Shown here piece after piece: positions 23,709 through 33,112 of a stretch of DNA of 64,000 bases (the first letter of the stretch is position 1; each line of letters opens with the position of its first letter). The notes beneath the pieces are model-generated. The model worked only from the letters and a program-made list of their open reading frames with translations, ran no database searches and had not been told where the DNA came from. The position numbers and the translations under genes were made by a program. The stretch covers positions 124,001 to 188,000 of the forward strand of contig JANXOD010000020.1 of the NCBI GenBank assembly GCA_025353765.1, written 5' to 3'. This DNA is from Sphingobacteriales bacterium (lineage in GTDB: Bacteria > Bacteroidota > Bacteroidia > Sphingobacteriales > Sphingobacteriaceae).

Positions 23709-24473
23709 CTATGCAGAATTAACATCCAAATCTGCTATCTGCTTTTTGTATTCAGGTGGAAGGATCATATTTTTTAGTAACCCTTCTATAGTTAGCAGGC
23801 GGCTCAGTTTGTACAAATACAAAATCGGGGATAGAAGCGGGATTTTCCCAAGTGATAACAGTTCATTTACTTTTTGGGGAACAACGAGCACTTGTGCCTG
23901 CCTTAAGAGTTGGTATCTTGTTAATCCCAGATGCTTTTTATACTGTTTATACAGGTCTCTGGTAAAATCACTGCAAATAAGATTTTTACTGATATGATCG
24001 TTTCGCATGATTAACCATTGCTGAAAATTTTCAGTCAATCCCTTAATTTCCATACCTAATCCAACCTTGTAAAAAACGTTAAAAACTTCTTCCTTTTCTG
24101 TATCAATTAGTTTTCGTTCCAGCAATTCAAAGGCACGTATAGAATAATCAATCAGCATAAATAATACATCCCGATAGGTACAATCCGGGATTTGTGCTCC
24201 ACGTTGCTGTTCTACTCCTTTATGGATAGCGGCAATTTTATAAATGGCATCAACAGCTGCCTGATGTTCTGAGAAAACAATTTGACGGGCATAAGAAACC
24301 GTAGAAAACAATCGTCCCAATGGATCTGCCGGGAGGCGGCCGGTAAAATAAAGCCAATCAACCGCTTTATTTAAAGCAAATTCAGCAGAAGCACCTGCAA
24401 AAATGAAGAGAATCGTATCGCCATTACCCCAGATCTGACGTACTATTGAATCTCTGCTTACAAAAAATGTCAT
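23709..24473 (-). CDS. MpaB/DUF2236-type oxygenase family protein
   Basis: A 254-residue all-helical protein. GNGDTILFIFAGASAEFALN followed by PADPLGRLFSTVSYARQIVF matches the N-terminal pattern of DUF2236, the family of latex-clearing and MpaB-like oxygenases. A conserved RNDHISKN region (about residues 157-164) and a C-terminal basic helix follow. It is 18 bp downstream of the DUF2809 gene in the same direction, so the two probably share a transcript. Substrate unknown. Confidence 0.7.
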   Translation of the reverse strand: MTFFVSRDSIVRQIWGNGDTILFIFAGASAEFALNKAVDWLYFTGRLPADPLGRLFSTVSYARQIVFSEHQAAVDAIYKIAAIHKGVEQQRGAQIPDCTYRDVLFMLIDYSIRAFELLERKLIDTEKEEVFNVFYKVGLGMEIKGLTENFQQWLIMRNDHISKNLICSDFTRDLYKQYKKHLGLTRYQLLRQAQVLVVPQKVNELLSLGKIPLLSPILYLYKLSRLLTIEGLLKNMILPPEYKKQIADLDVNSA

Positions 24474-24491
24474 GCTTAAGTGGTTATGATG

Positions 24492-24920
24492 TTAAATAAA
24501 GCAGTGTGATTCTTCTTCATTTCTCATATTGGCTAGGAAATATCTTTTCTGGCTTGAGAGATTTAGTTTTTCAATGCCTAATACAATTAAGATTCCCAAG
24601 GTATATGCCAAAATATCTGCCCAGGCAAAGTAATTGCCGATCACAATATTAGCGATTTTTGAATGGTCCAGTCCCAGACGGTGGACTAAATGGAAATACT
24701 GTAAAGTTTCTACCAGGTAAGAAAACAGAAGAGCTGATAAGGCAGTAATTGTTATTGACCAATTTATAAAACTCTTCACTAAACAATAGAGCAGGATAAC
24801 TACTAAAAGATCGCCAAAATAAGGACGGATAATTTTATCATGTGCAAATAGTGCAATGAGGACTTCTGTTAAAAATAATAGAAGAGTTAGGATCAAGTAT
24901 TTCTTAGAAAAGGTTAACAT
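24492..24920 (-). CDS. DUF2809-type membrane protein
   Basis: A 142-residue protein with about four membrane helices. KIIRPYFGDLLVVILLYCLV and the later HRLGLDHSKIANIVIGNYFAWADILAY (read as two parts) match DUF2809. I take ATG 24920; the in-frame ATG at 24959 adds a polar, Asn/Lys-rich stretch unlike a membrane-protein start. It is followed by the MpaB-like gene. Function unknown. Confidence 0.75.
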   Translation of the reverse strand: MLTFSKKYLILTLLLFLTEVLIALFAHDKIIRPYFGDLLVVILLYCLVKSFINWSITITALSALLFSYLVETLQYFHLVHRLGLDHSKIANIVIGNYFAWADILAYTLGILIVLGIEKLNLSSQKRYFLANMRNEEESHCFI

Positions 24921-25013
24921 ATTTTTTAAATTAATTTTTAAATTATTTCCAGATGGCAACTACTGATGAGAAATATAATCAGTATAGTTTATACTGCACT
25001 GATTATATAAATG

Positions 25014-26381
25014 TTACATAGAAGGCTCGGTGGCCGGTTTTTTACTCCAATCTATTTTAGCTGAGAGATACATCATTGCAGCTACAATTATGAATAAACC
25101 AATGCTTCCAAAAAGTAAAGCCAGATCCTGCAGCTGGATAATCACAAAAATAAAACTGTAAAAAATACTCAGGATACCAGCAAAGATTATAGCCGGCTTT
25201 TTGTTTTTGAGAAGCGATGCGATAAAGATCCCGATAAGAGAAACAGTAGCGACTGAAGCAATAAGATACGCCATATTAAAGCCAACCTGTTCACTAAATG
25301 ACAGGAGCAGAGTGTAATAAATTGTCATAGCTGCGCCAATAAGTACATATTGTAGAAGATGTACTTTCTTTTTGTTTAAAAGTTCTGTAAAAAAGAGGGA
25401 TATAAAGGTTAACAGTATAATTAATATGGCATATTTGGCAGACCGCATCGTCTTTTGATACTGATCTACCGGTAATATAAATTTTACGCCAAAAGAAGCT
25501 GCATTATCTGTGCTGTTTAATGTTGAGTTTTCCTCTGTCCATTGTTGCGGAAACGGACGATTGAAATAAGGCATTTTCCAGGTAGCTGTAAATCCGTCAG
25601 CAGATATTTTACGTTCTTCCGGCAAATAGCGGCCTGTAAAGCTTGGATTATTCCATTTACCTTCCACTTTTACGGTTGTGCTTTTGCCTAAATGCAGGAA
25701 GTTGAGTTCGCTGCTTCCACGTATGTCCAGATCAAAATTGAAGCTTAGGGCTGTATTTTTTTGGGCACTTAAGTCGGGTTGAATTATTAAGTTATTACTG
25801 AATAGTTTTAGAGTAAAGTCTGGTTCAACATTATAAACGGCGTTTCCAAACGTGATAGCAGGATTATTTTTAAGCCCTTTTAAATCGCTTAAGCCAATAT
25901 CTAATTTTACTTTATCCCACTGTATCATCGTTGGATCAATACCTGATTTTTTTAATTCAAGAGGGCTAAATTTCCCACTGACCTCGATTTTAGTATTATA
26001 TACTACAGCATCAAATATTCCTCTATGAAGAATTTCAGGATCTGCTTTACTTGTTATATTAAGGGTTTCGGGAAGGATATAAATATTTTCTAAGACTTCT
26101 TTATAAGAGATCTTTCCTGAACTATCCTTATGGCTGACCAGAGTTTTATAAGGAAGCACCATAACGGGGCCTTCCAACAGCTGGCTGCCAGACCATTTAT
26201 CAGATATCTCTTTAATTACTTCGTTCTGCCTTGACTGGCGTTCCCATATCAAACCTTGTATCCAATTGGAAGGAATGAGTAAAAGAAGAGTAAGAGCTCC
26301 GATAAGGAACAGTTTAATTAGTACTGATTCTCCGAACCAGTTCTTAATTTCATTTTTGATTGGTGTTTGTTCTATATTCAT
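25014..26381 (-). CDS. creD: CreD-family inner membrane protein
   Basis: A 455-residue protein. It has an N-terminal membrane helix (about 22-42), the family-typical R-Q-x-E-V-I-K-E-I-S-D-K-W-S segment after it, a large periplasmic beta-rich domain up to about 315, and six C-terminal helices. CreD proteins are linked to envelope stress and, in some bacteria, beta-lactam response. It lies 52 bp after the HTH regulator gene, and the copy of the palindromic operator at 26399-26417 sits 17 bp before its start, so it has its own regulated promoter. Confidence 0.9.
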   Translation of the reverse strand: MNIEQTPIKNEIKNWFGESVLIKLFLIGALTLLLLIPSNWIQGLIWERQSRQNEVIKEISDKWSGSQLLEGPVMVLPYKTLVSHKDSSGKISYKEVLENIYILPETLNITSKADPEILHRGIFDAVVYNTKIEVSGKFSPLELKKSGIDPTMIQWDKVKLDIGLSDLKGLKNNPAITFGNAVYNVEPDFTLKLFSNNLIIQPDLSAQKNTALSFNFDLDIRGSSELNFLHLGKSTTVKVEGKWNNPSFTGRYLPEERKISADGFTATWKMPYFNRPFPQQWTEENSTLNSTDNAASFGVKFILPVDQYQKTMRSAKYAILIILLTFISLFFTELLNKKKVHLLQYVLIGAAMTIYYTLLLSFSEQVGFNMAYLIASVATVSLIGIFIASLLKNKKPAIIFAGILSIFYSFIFVIIQLQDLALLFGSIGLFIIVAAMMYLSAKIDWSKKPATEPSM

Positions 26382-26393
26382 GATTGTTTGTTT

Positions 26394-26417
26394 AAAAGTA
26401 CTTTGTATTTCAAAGTA
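26394..26417 (-). promoter_or_regulatory. Palindromic operator before creD
   Basis: The core TACTTTG-TATTT-CAAAGTA (26399-26417) has perfect 7-bp arms. With flanks it is identical to 27359-27382 over 24 bp. The minus-strand TACTTTG is close to a Bacteroidota -7 box, so the operator probably overlaps the promoter. Confidence 0.75.
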
Positions 26418-26433
26418 TGTGAATAAAAAAAGT

Positions 26434-26736
26434 TTATTGTTTCTGTTGTCGGATTAAATTTTCAAGAGCCTTTAAGTGTTTTTCAAATGCGGTTCGGCCT
26501 TTTTCTGAAGCTGTATATTGTGTATTAGGTTTCCGTCCTACAAAGGTTTTGTTTACTGTTATATATTCTTCTTTTTCCAATGCCTTTAAATGAGATGCTA
26601 AATTGCCATCAGTCACCTCCAGTAATTCTTTAAGCGAATTAAAGTCGTAATACTCATTGGCAACCAGTACACTCATAATTTGCAGGCGTATCCGGTTTTC
26701 AAATGCTTTATCAAACTGATCTAAAGAAATCTTCAC
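26434..26736 (-). CDS. Winged-helix transcriptional regulator
   Basis: A 100-residue single-domain regulator of the ArsR/MarR-like winged-helix class. RIRLQIMSVLVANEYYDFNS then LKELLEVTDGNLASHLKALE contains the recognition helix, and the wing is FVGRKPNTQYTASEKG. Members placed before creD-like genes are common in Bacteroidota. It overlaps the upstream membrane-protein gene by 4 bp. The two identical palindromes before that gene and before creD are its likely binding sites (inference). Confidence 0.88.
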   Translation of the reverse strand: MKISLDQFDKAFENRIRLQIMSVLVANEYYDFNSLKELLEVTDGNLASHLKALEKEEYITVNKTFVGRKPNTQYTASEKGRTAFEKHLKALENLIRQQKQ

Positions 26737-27356
26737 CTGTCGTATTTAAAGTGCATGATTGTACCATAAAGAATATGTAGCAAGCCAAATCCAATGGTCC
26801 AGAATATTAATCCATACCCAGGTAGGAGAGCAGTTAGCAATCCCAGCAAAATCTCACATATTCCCAGCCATTTGACATCTGTAAAAGTGTAATGACTGCC
26901 CGCTACTAAAGCCAGTCCATAAAAAATTAAACAGGCTGGTGCAATAGCTTCATAAGAGCCACGAAACAGTAATATTAGAATAAACAGTCCGCCGGTTAAA
27001 AGGGGAATAGCCATATTTATCAGTAAGTTCCTGCTACCAGTATTCCAGAAATTCTGATTCTTTTTTTTAGCTTTTCGAATGGTGAGCCATATTCCTGTAG
27101 TAAGAGAAAGTACAAGTACTGTCATAGCTACTACGAATAATTTTGTAAGTATTAGTGTTTCATTCACATAATGATCCCTGTATAATAGTGGATCAGGATT
27201 GTTCTGATAAACAATTTTAAAACTGATAAAAGCACCAATAAGTGCATAAACCCCAGCCAAAATGCCCGAAAGGCCACTAAGAGAAATGAATTTTGTGGAT
27301 CGTTCCATCAGGTCCCTGATGGAGCTGATCTCTGAATAGATATCTTTTTCTATCAT
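26733..27356 (-). CDS. Membrane protein of the regulator-creD cluster
   Basis: A 207-residue protein with about six hydrophobic helices after a soluble N-terminal start (MIEKDIYSEISSIRDLMERS). No enzymatic motif is seen. It is the first gene of the cluster, overlapping the regulator by 4 bp. The operator lies 3-26 bp before its ATG. It may sense or support the envelope function of CreD; no specific function can be assigned. Confidence 0.75.
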   Translation of the reverse strand: MIEKDIYSEISSIRDLMERSTKFISLSGLSGILAGVYALIGAFISFKIVYQNNPDPLLYRDHYVNETLILTKLFVVAMTVLVLSLTTGIWLTIRKAKKKNQNFWNTGSRNLLINMAIPLLTGGLFILILLFRGSYEAIAPACLIFYGLALVAGSHYTFTDVKWLGICEILLGLLTALLPGYGLIFWTIGFGLLHILYGTIMHFKYDR

Positions 27357-27358
27357 GT

Positions 27359-27382
27359 AAAAGTACTTTGTATTTCAAAGTA
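27359..27382 (-). promoter_or_regulatory. Palindromic operator before the regulator operon
   Basis: Same core as at 26399-26417, here at 27364-27382. On the minus strand a TTG lies 20 bp upstream of TTACTTTG, so the site overlaps the -7 region of a likely promoter and leaves a leader of only about 15 nt. Confidence 0.75.
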
Positions 27383-27578
27383 ACAATATTTTTTTTAGAA
27401 TTGCAAGAGAAATAAAAAATAATTTATTAATGTGAAACTAGCTGTTCGTTTAGTAATCAATAAATTTAGTTTCCTGACTGTTAGTAAGAATGAAAATTTC
27501 TTTTGCCAGCTAGATAAGTATGTAACAAGAATAATAATTTATCTTTATCTTTTATATATAGTAAACAGCTGAAAAAAT

Positions 27579-27935
27579 ATGATAAAACGTATACTTATTT
27601 GTGATGATGATATTGATATACTTTCTATCTGTACTTACATTTTAGAAGAGCAGGGCTGGGAAGTTCATACGGCAATACATTGCAATAATATTATAGATAC
27701 AATAAGTGAGATTAATCCTCAGGTAATTTTAATGGATAATTGGATACCAGATTTAGGAGGTATTGTAGCTATCCAATCTATCAAAAATCACCCTGAATTT
27801 TCAAAAATTCCCATTATTTATTTTTCAGCAAATAATGATATTAAAGCCTTGGCCCAGCAAGCAGGAGCAGATAGTTTTTTGGCCAAACCTTTTGATATAG
27901 AGGATCTTGAACGTATAATTTTGAGTGTTTCTTAA
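27579..27935 (+). CDS. Single-domain response regulator
   Basis: A 118-residue stand-alone receiver domain. The acidic pocket is Asp9/Asp10, the phosphoacceptor is Asp53 in ILMDNWIPD, the switch Ser is Ser83 in YFSAN, and Lys103 sits in AKPFD. There is no output domain, so it acts through protein contacts as in CheY/Spo0F-like phosphorelays. No kinase gene is adjacent. The usual M-P after the phosphoacceptor is I-P here. Confidence 0.92.
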   Translation: MIKRILICDDDIDILSICTYILEEQGWEVHTAIHCNNIIDTISEINPQVILMDNWIPDLGGIVAIQSIKNHPEFSKIPIIYFSANNDIKALAQQAGADSFLAKPFDIEDLERIILSVS

Positions 27936-28131
27936 GTAAACTCAAGTCATATTTAGTTCTCCATCATTACGTATTATATCTTGAACTGTTTTAACGACTA
28001 AATCAGTTACTTATGAAAAATGAGTATTGTTATAAGTTAATTTATTTATAGTCTCTATAGCTTTAATAGTTAATGTGGATAACATAAACTATTGATTATT
28101 AGTAGAATTTGTATTATTTATATGTGTTTTA

Positions 28132-28161
28132 TTGACTTATTCACAAATGCTTGTATATTTA
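28132..28161 (+). promoter_or_regulatory. Candidate promoter of the 2OG oxygenase gene
   Basis: TTG (28132-28134), 19 bp, then TATATTTA (28154-28161), one base off TAnnTTTG. The ATG follows 24 bp later. The rest of 27936-28131 shows no other feature. Confidence 0.45.
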
Positions 28162-28185
28162 GTTTATTAATAATTTTTAAAAACT

Positions 28186-29151
28186 ATGTCAGTAGAAGTA
28201 AACATTCCACGCCTTGATCTTAACGATTATGTTAACGGTACGGCCGAGCAAAAAAAGAAATTTTCTGATAATATTGGAAAAGCATACAATGACACAGGAT
28301 TTGTAACTATTGCAAATCATGGTATGACTAAAGAATTGATGGATGAGCTATATGCTGAAGTGAAAAAATTCTTTACTCTTCCTGATGCAATTAAATCAAA
28401 ATACGAAAAACCTGAATTAGCTGGACAAAGAGGGTACACCAGTAAAGGCAAAGAAAAAGCTAAAGATTCTAAAACTCCTGATCTAAAAGAATTTTGGCAA
28501 AGCGGACAGGTTGTTACGGATAATGATCCTGTAAAAGAAGAATACCCGGATAATGTGTTTGTAGACGATCTGCCACGATTTAATACAGTAACCCGCGAAG
28601 TTTACCAACGTTTGGAATATGCAGGTAAGCATTTATTGCGGGCAATTGCAGTATATTTAAATTTACCCGAAACCTATTTTGATGATAAAGTTCATAATGG
28701 TAATTCTATTTTAAGAGCGATCCATTATTTTCCTATTGAAGATCCGAATAGTTTACCTGACGATGCTGTGCGTGCCGGTGCACACGAAGATATTAACCTG
28801 ATTACCTTATTAATTGGCGCAAGTGCTGATGGGCTTGAAGTATTGACCCGTGACGGACAATGGTTTCCTGTAAAAGCAAATGCAGAAGATATTGTAGTCA
28901 ACGTAGGCGATATGTTGCAAAGGTTAACAAATAATAAATTGAAATCAACCACGCACCGTGTAGTAAATCCACCACGTAAACTGATGAAAACTGCACGTTA
29001 TTCAGTGCCTTTTTTCCTTCATCCAAGATCTGCAATGGATTTAACCTGTTTAGATTCTTGTATTGATGGAGCTAATCCGAAAGCTTATGCAGATACTAAT
29101 GCAGGAGATTATTTAGATGAACGTTTAAGAGAAATAGGATTAAAAATGTAA
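28186..29151 (+). CDS. 2-oxoglutarate/Fe(II)-dependent oxygenase (isopenicillin N synthase family)
   Basis: A 321-residue non-haem iron oxygenase. The DIOX_N region (residues 6-120) contains the typical DTGFVTIANHG. The facial triad is His200-x-Asp202 in AHEDINL and His257 in THRVVNP, and Arg271-x-Ser273 in ARYSVPFF binds 2-oxoglutarate. Close relatives occur widely in bacteria with unassigned substrates. It is monocistronic by context, with a strong candidate promoter. The family name does not imply antibiotic synthesis here. Confidence 0.92.
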   Translation: MSVEVNIPRLDLNDYVNGTAEQKKKFSDNIGKAYNDTGFVTIANHGMTKELMDELYAEVKKFFTLPDAIKSKYEKPELAGQRGYTSKGKEKAKDSKTPDLKEFWQSGQVVTDNDPVKEEYPDNVFVDDLPRFNTVTREVYQRLEYAGKHLLRAIAVYLNLPETYFDDKVHNGNSILRAIHYFPIEDPNSLPDDAVRAGAHEDINLITLLIGASADGLEVLTRDGQWFPVKANAEDIVVNVGDMLQRLTNNKLKSTTHRVVNPPRKLMKTARYSVPFFLHPRSAMDLTCLDSCIDGANPKAYADTNAGDYLDERLREIGLKM

Positions 29152-29209
29152 TTATTTCATGAGTCAGGTGGCAACACCTAACTCATTTTTGAAAAGCTTT
29201 GGAACAAGC

Positions 29210-29692
29210 TTATTTCTGCATGGCTACTTTTATACTTTGTTCAAATTCTGATGGACATTGAGTACCAATAATATAGAATAAACCTTTTTTATCTGTCAGT
29301 TTGATGGCATCCCTGCCACCTGCATAAAACTTAATAGTTCCTTTTTTGTGTAAATTATAAACCGGGTTATTTATAAGATAAGAACTGTATGGAATACGTT
29401 CTGCTTTTGCGATGGAACTCAGATCAATTTTTACTGGTTTAGTGGTCCATAAGCCATTCAATAGAATGTTTTTATCTTCAACAATAGTTCTATAATGAAG
29501 CATAAACATCATAATAATAGAAACTATCAAAATACTACAGCCAACCACAAGGAATAGATCTGCATTGCGTTCCCGATCTTCTGTAATGAAATAAGCTGCA
29601 AAACAGAATAATGCCATTACAATCCTAATGCTAATTCTTACATAGTCACGACCTATATATTGTTTTTCGATAAAGATTGGTTTATTTTCCAT
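29210..29692 (-). CDS. Membrane protein of unknown function (PH-like)
   Basis: A 160-residue protein with two hydrophobic helices (about 18-36 and 46-66). A beta-rich cytoplasmic part follows, and its layout (LHYRTIVEDKNILLNGLW, then AIKLTDKKGLFYI) recalls the bacterial PH-like domain of small membrane proteins. The start overlaps the end of tilS by 11 bp, so it is translated from the tilS message. Function unknown. Confidence 0.7.
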   Translation of the reverse strand: MENKPIFIEKQYIGRDYVRISIRIVMALFCFAAYFITEDRERNADLFLVVGCSILIVSIIMMFMLHYRTIVEDKNILLNGLWTTKPVKIDLSSIAKAERIPYSSYLINNPVYNLHKKGTIKFYAGGRDAIKLTDKKGLFYIIGTQCPSEFEQSIKVAMQK

Positions 29693-31031
29693 GAGATGTT
29701 TGCTGTTCGAAGATAAAAACTTTTTTGGTGTTGGGGTTAATTTTAAAATGATCTGCCATGCAAAAACCTGCTATCCAAATAATTTCACCTGTCCCATTTT
29801 CAAGTATTCCAATATCATCTTTAAGATTTAATGGGATCTTTTGCCCTATAAAAAAATCACTTACTTTTTTCTTTCCTTTCATTCCCAATGGCTGGAAACT
29901 ATCGCCAATTTTCCAGGATCGTAATATCAACGGAAATTTTAACAAATCGATATCTACTTGCACCAGGTTCTGAGTTTTTTTGATCGTAAAATCTTCTATC
30001 GATAAGATATTACTTTTAAAATATTGCTTATTCCATTCAATATAATGTGCATTTACATCTATTTGAACTGATGATTTTTTTTCGAACGATTTCTTTGTCA
30101 GAATTAGGCTTTTCCGATCTAGAAGCAATTGGTGAGAAACAGATTCAAAGATTTTTCCCGACTGGCCATCCCATGATTTTATCAGATCATGCAGTACCGC
30201 TTCAGTAAAACCATAGGGATGAAATAAACCGAACAATAAAGTTTTTACAGGGTGTAATTTTTTTAAGGATGAAAGCTCAATATTAAACTGATCTTTATTT
30301 ATCTCTTTAAATAAGGATTGCTTTAATTCTGCAAGGCGTTCGTTGAGCACGATTTCCAGTTCTGCAAAACGACTGCGATTTGCCTCAAATGTTTCTTCCA
30401 GATTTGGGTTTAACTCTTTGAGCTTAGGTATAACTTCTAATCGGATCTTGTTTCGGCCATATTTAGAGGAGCTATTTGAACTATCATCCCGATAGGAAAT
30501 ATTTTCTGAACTAACAATCTCATCAATTTCATCTCTGTTAAGAAATAATAATGGCCGGATAAGATGATCTCTTTTAGGCAAAATTCCATGTAGGCCGGCA
30601 ATACCAGTTCCACGGATTAAATTCAGCAACATGGTTTCAACGGTATCATTTTGATTGTGAGCCAGAGAGATATGTCGATAATCAAAATCATTTCTGATCT
30701 CTTCCAGCCAGCTATATCGCAAATTACGAGCGGCCATTTGGATAGAAATATGATGCTCTTTTGAATAGGCTTTGGTATCAAAACATGTAGAAAAGAAAGG
30801 CGCTTCCAACTCTAAAGCCAAATCAGATGTAAATTGTTCGTCTGCCTCAGCTTCATGCTTGCGTAAATTAAAATTACAATGGGCTATACCAAAATTAAAT
30901 CCACTCTGTTTAAAAAGATGAGCCATTAAAACAGAGTCGCGTCCGCCGCTTACTGCAAGCAAGACCTTATCTTCGCGTTGAAAAAGGGAGTGCTTTTTGA
31001 TGAAAGAATGAAAACGATTAAGGGCTAACAT
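29682..31031 (-). CDS. tilS: tRNA(Ile)-lysidine synthase
   Basis: A 449-residue N-type ATP pyrophosphatase that converts C34 of tRNA-Ile(CAU) to lysidine so it reads AUA. The P-loop SGGRDS is at 28-33. The catalytic domain continues with HCNFNLR, HISLAHNQNDTVETMLLNLI (start of the second motif) and RGTGIAGLHG. C-terminal TilS-specific domains follow, ending with the LGMKGKKKVSDFFIGQKIP motif. It is divergent from the OstA-like gene. Confidence 0.95.
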   Translation of the reverse strand: MLALNRFHSFIKKHSLFQREDKVLLAVSGGRDSVLMAHLFKQSGFNFGIAHCNFNLRKHEAEADEQFTSDLALELEAPFFSTCFDTKAYSKEHHISIQMAARNLRYSWLEEIRNDFDYRHISLAHNQNDTVETMLLNLIRGTGIAGLHGILPKRDHLIRPLLFLNRDEIDEIVSSENISYRDDSSNSSSKYGRNKIRLEVIPKLKELNPNLEETFEANRSRFAELEIVLNERLAELKQSLFKEINKDQFNIELSSLKKLHPVKTLLFGLFHPYGFTEAVLHDLIKSWDGQSGKIFESVSHQLLLDRKSLILTKKSFEKKSSVQIDVNAHYIEWNKQYFKSNILSIEDFTIKKTQNLVQVDIDLLKFPLILRSWKIGDSFQPLGMKGKKKVSDFFIGQKIPLNLKDDIGILENGTGEIIWIAGFCMADHFKINPNTKKVFIFEQQTSHGK

Positions 31032-31072
31032 GGCATCAAAAATATTTAATTAAAAATCCTTAGCCAAAAAAC

Positions 31073-31080
31073 TAATTTTG
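31073..31080 (+). promoter_or_regulatory. Candidate -7 element of the OstA-like gene
   Basis: TAATTTTG matches TAnnTTTG, only 4 bp before the GTG start, so the transcript would begin at or next to the start codon. Confidence 0.5.
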
Positions 31081-31084
31081 TACC

Positions 31085-33112
31085 GTGAGAAAAATCATTT
31101 TTTCGATATTATTTTGTTGTATAAGTAGTTTTGTTTTTGCGCAGCAGCCTAAACAGGTTAAGCTGGTATCATCACAATTGGTTAAAGGTTTGCAACGAAA
31201 TGATCTCGTTCGTGTGATCCGGCCGGTTTTTGCCCAGGAAGGATCAACTTTAGCAGCCGATAGTGCAGATTTCAATCAGAATGCGAATACTTTTGATGCT
31301 TTTGGGAATGTGGTAATCACTCAACCCAACGGCACCACCATACACTCTGATCTTTTAAACTATAATGGCAATACTAAATTAGCTATTTTGACACGAAATG
31401 TGAGGTTAATAGATGGTGATGCGACATTAACCACTGATTTGTTAACTTATAATTTGGCTACAAAAATTGGAGCATATAATGGGGGTGGTAAAATTGTGAA
31501 CGGGCAGAATGTGCTTACCAGTAAAAATGGGTACTATTTTACTAATTCCAGAGATGCTTATTTTCGTTATAATGTTATTTTAAATACTCCAGATGTCTTA
31601 ATAAAAACAGATACACTACGCTATAATTCCAATTCTAAGATTGCCTATTTTTATGGTCCCACCAATATTTTCGGTAAAAAAGATAGTAGTAACCTCTACA
31701 CCGAAAACGGAGATTATAATACTGCAAATGAGCAGGCTCACTTTGGTAAAAAGAATTTATATACCGATGGAAGCAAATCTTTAAAAGGAGATAGTTTATT
31801 CTACGATGGTAAAGCCGGCTTTGGACGGGCTATAAAAAATATCACTTTTATAGATACGGCAGGGAAAATCACTTTTAGGGGAGATATTGGTATATATCAC
31901 AAGGCAGATGAGAGCATTTTGGCTACAAAAAATGCCTATGTAATTATCACTACAGAATCCGACTCGGCAAAAGTAGATTCTATTTGGATGGCAGCCGATA
32001 CTTTGTTCAGTAAAGTTGTTTTAACGAAACTAATAAAACCGTATCATCAAACAGAAATGAAGAAAGATACGGAACTGGAAGATGAACCTGTGGTAAAAGA
32101 AGCCTCTAAAGCAGGGAATCTTCCAAAAGATAAAAAGGAATCTAAAGGCAAAAAAATAACGAAGCCCAATTCAAAGGATGATAAGTTACTTAAAAAATTA
32201 CCTCCCGATTCTATTATCGTACCTAAAGACACGGTGAGCATAACCCCCAGAGATACATTAAATAAACCTCCGGTTTTAGTTATGGATACATCTAAAGCTA
32301 TTTCGACTGTAAAAGTACCGGATAAAAAAGTAGTTTCTGATTCCAAATCTAAAATAGCACCAATAAAAAATGCAACAGATACTGTTGGCAAGAAACCACT
32401 TTCTAAATTAAAAGAGTATGCTGTTCAAGATACTTCACGATCACGGATTGTAATGGCTTACCACCGGGCGAAAATATTTAAATCCGATTTGCAGGCCAGA
32501 GCCGATTCTATGTTTTTTAGTTATTCGGATTCAACGCTTAGATGCTATGTAACTCCCATGATCTGGACGCAAGGCTCACAACTAACCGGAGATACTGTTT
32601 ATCTGCAAATGAAAAATAAGAAGCTGGATAATATGGTTTTGCAACATAATGGCTTTGTTGTAAATACAGAATCTAAAGATTCGGCAAACTTTAACCAGGT
32701 AAAGGGCAAAATAATCACCGGATATTTTAAAGATAGTAAGCTTAAGAGAATGTATGTGGATGGCAATGCCGAAAGCATTTATTATGTGAAAGATGATACT
32801 ACTTACAGCGGAATGAATCACATGGTTAGCAGCCGGATTAAAATATTGCTGAATCAAAATAAACTAAAGGATATTGTTTCTATTCGTAAGCCTGAAGGAT
32901 CTTATTACCCGATAGACAAGATTCCGGCGGATGAAAACATCTTAAAAGGATTTATCTGGAAACCCAAAGATAGGCCCCGATCCAAGGAAGAAATCATACC
33001 CAGTCGGGCGAGGGTAAAAACAGACACAAAAGCTCCTGCTAAAAAACCGGATAAAGTATCTCCTGAAAAACCAATTGAGGGAATAAAAAAGAGGGTTAAA
33101 ACTAAAAATTAG
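31085..33112 (+). CDS. OstA/LptA-like outer-membrane biogenesis protein
   Basis: A 675-residue secreted protein with a signal peptide (MRKIIFSILFCCISSFVFAQ). OstA-like repeats such as SDLLNYNGNTKLAILTRNV and KTDTLRYNSNSKIAYFYGP form the beta-jellyroll of the LptA/LptD periplasmic family. A long Lys/Asp/Pro-rich low-complexity segment (about 320-450) precedes a second OstA-like region. It ends in a basic tail. LptA family members bridge lipopolysaccharide to the outer membrane. The start is GTG. It converges on rdgB with a 4-bp overlap. Confidence 0.85.
   Translation: MRKIIFSILFCCISSFVFAQQPKQVKLVSSQLVKGLQRNDLVRVIRPVFAQEGSTLAADSADFNQNANTFDAFGNVVITQPNGTTIHSDLLNYNGNTKLAILTRNVRLIDGDATLTTDLLTYNLATKIGAYNGGGKIVNGQNVLTSKNGYYFTNSRDAYFRYNVILNTPDVLIKTDTLRYNSNSKIAYFYGPTNIFGKKDSSNLYTENGDYNTANEQAHFGKKNLYTDGSKSLKGDSLFYDGKAGFGRAIKNITFIDTAGKITFRGDIGIYHKADESILATKNAYVIITTESDSAKVDSIWMAADTLFSKVVLTKLIKPYHQTEMKKDTELEDEPVVKEASKAGNLPKDKKESKGKKITKPNSKDDKLLKKLPPDSIIVPKDTVSITPRDTLNKPPVLVMDTSKAISTVKVPDKKVVSDSKSKIAPIKNATDTVGKKPLSKLKEYAVQDTSRSRIVMAYHRAKIFKSDLQARADSMFFSYSDSTLRCYVTPMIWTQGSQLTGDTVYLQMKNKKLDNMVLQHNGFVVNTESKDSANFNQVKGKIITGYFKDSKLKRMYVDGNAESIYYVKDDTTYSGMNHMVSSRIKILLNQNKLKDIVSIRKPEGSYYPIDKIPADENILKGFIWKPKDRPRSKEEIIPSRARVKTDTKAPAKKPDKVSPEKPIEGIKKRVKTKN

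Noticed and set aside
32047-32391. A 114-codon minus-strand open frame inside the OstA-like gene
   Set aside because: It is antisense to the Lys/Asp/Pro-rich low-complexity part of that gene, and its Ser/Phe/Leu-rich composition is the expected mirror of it.
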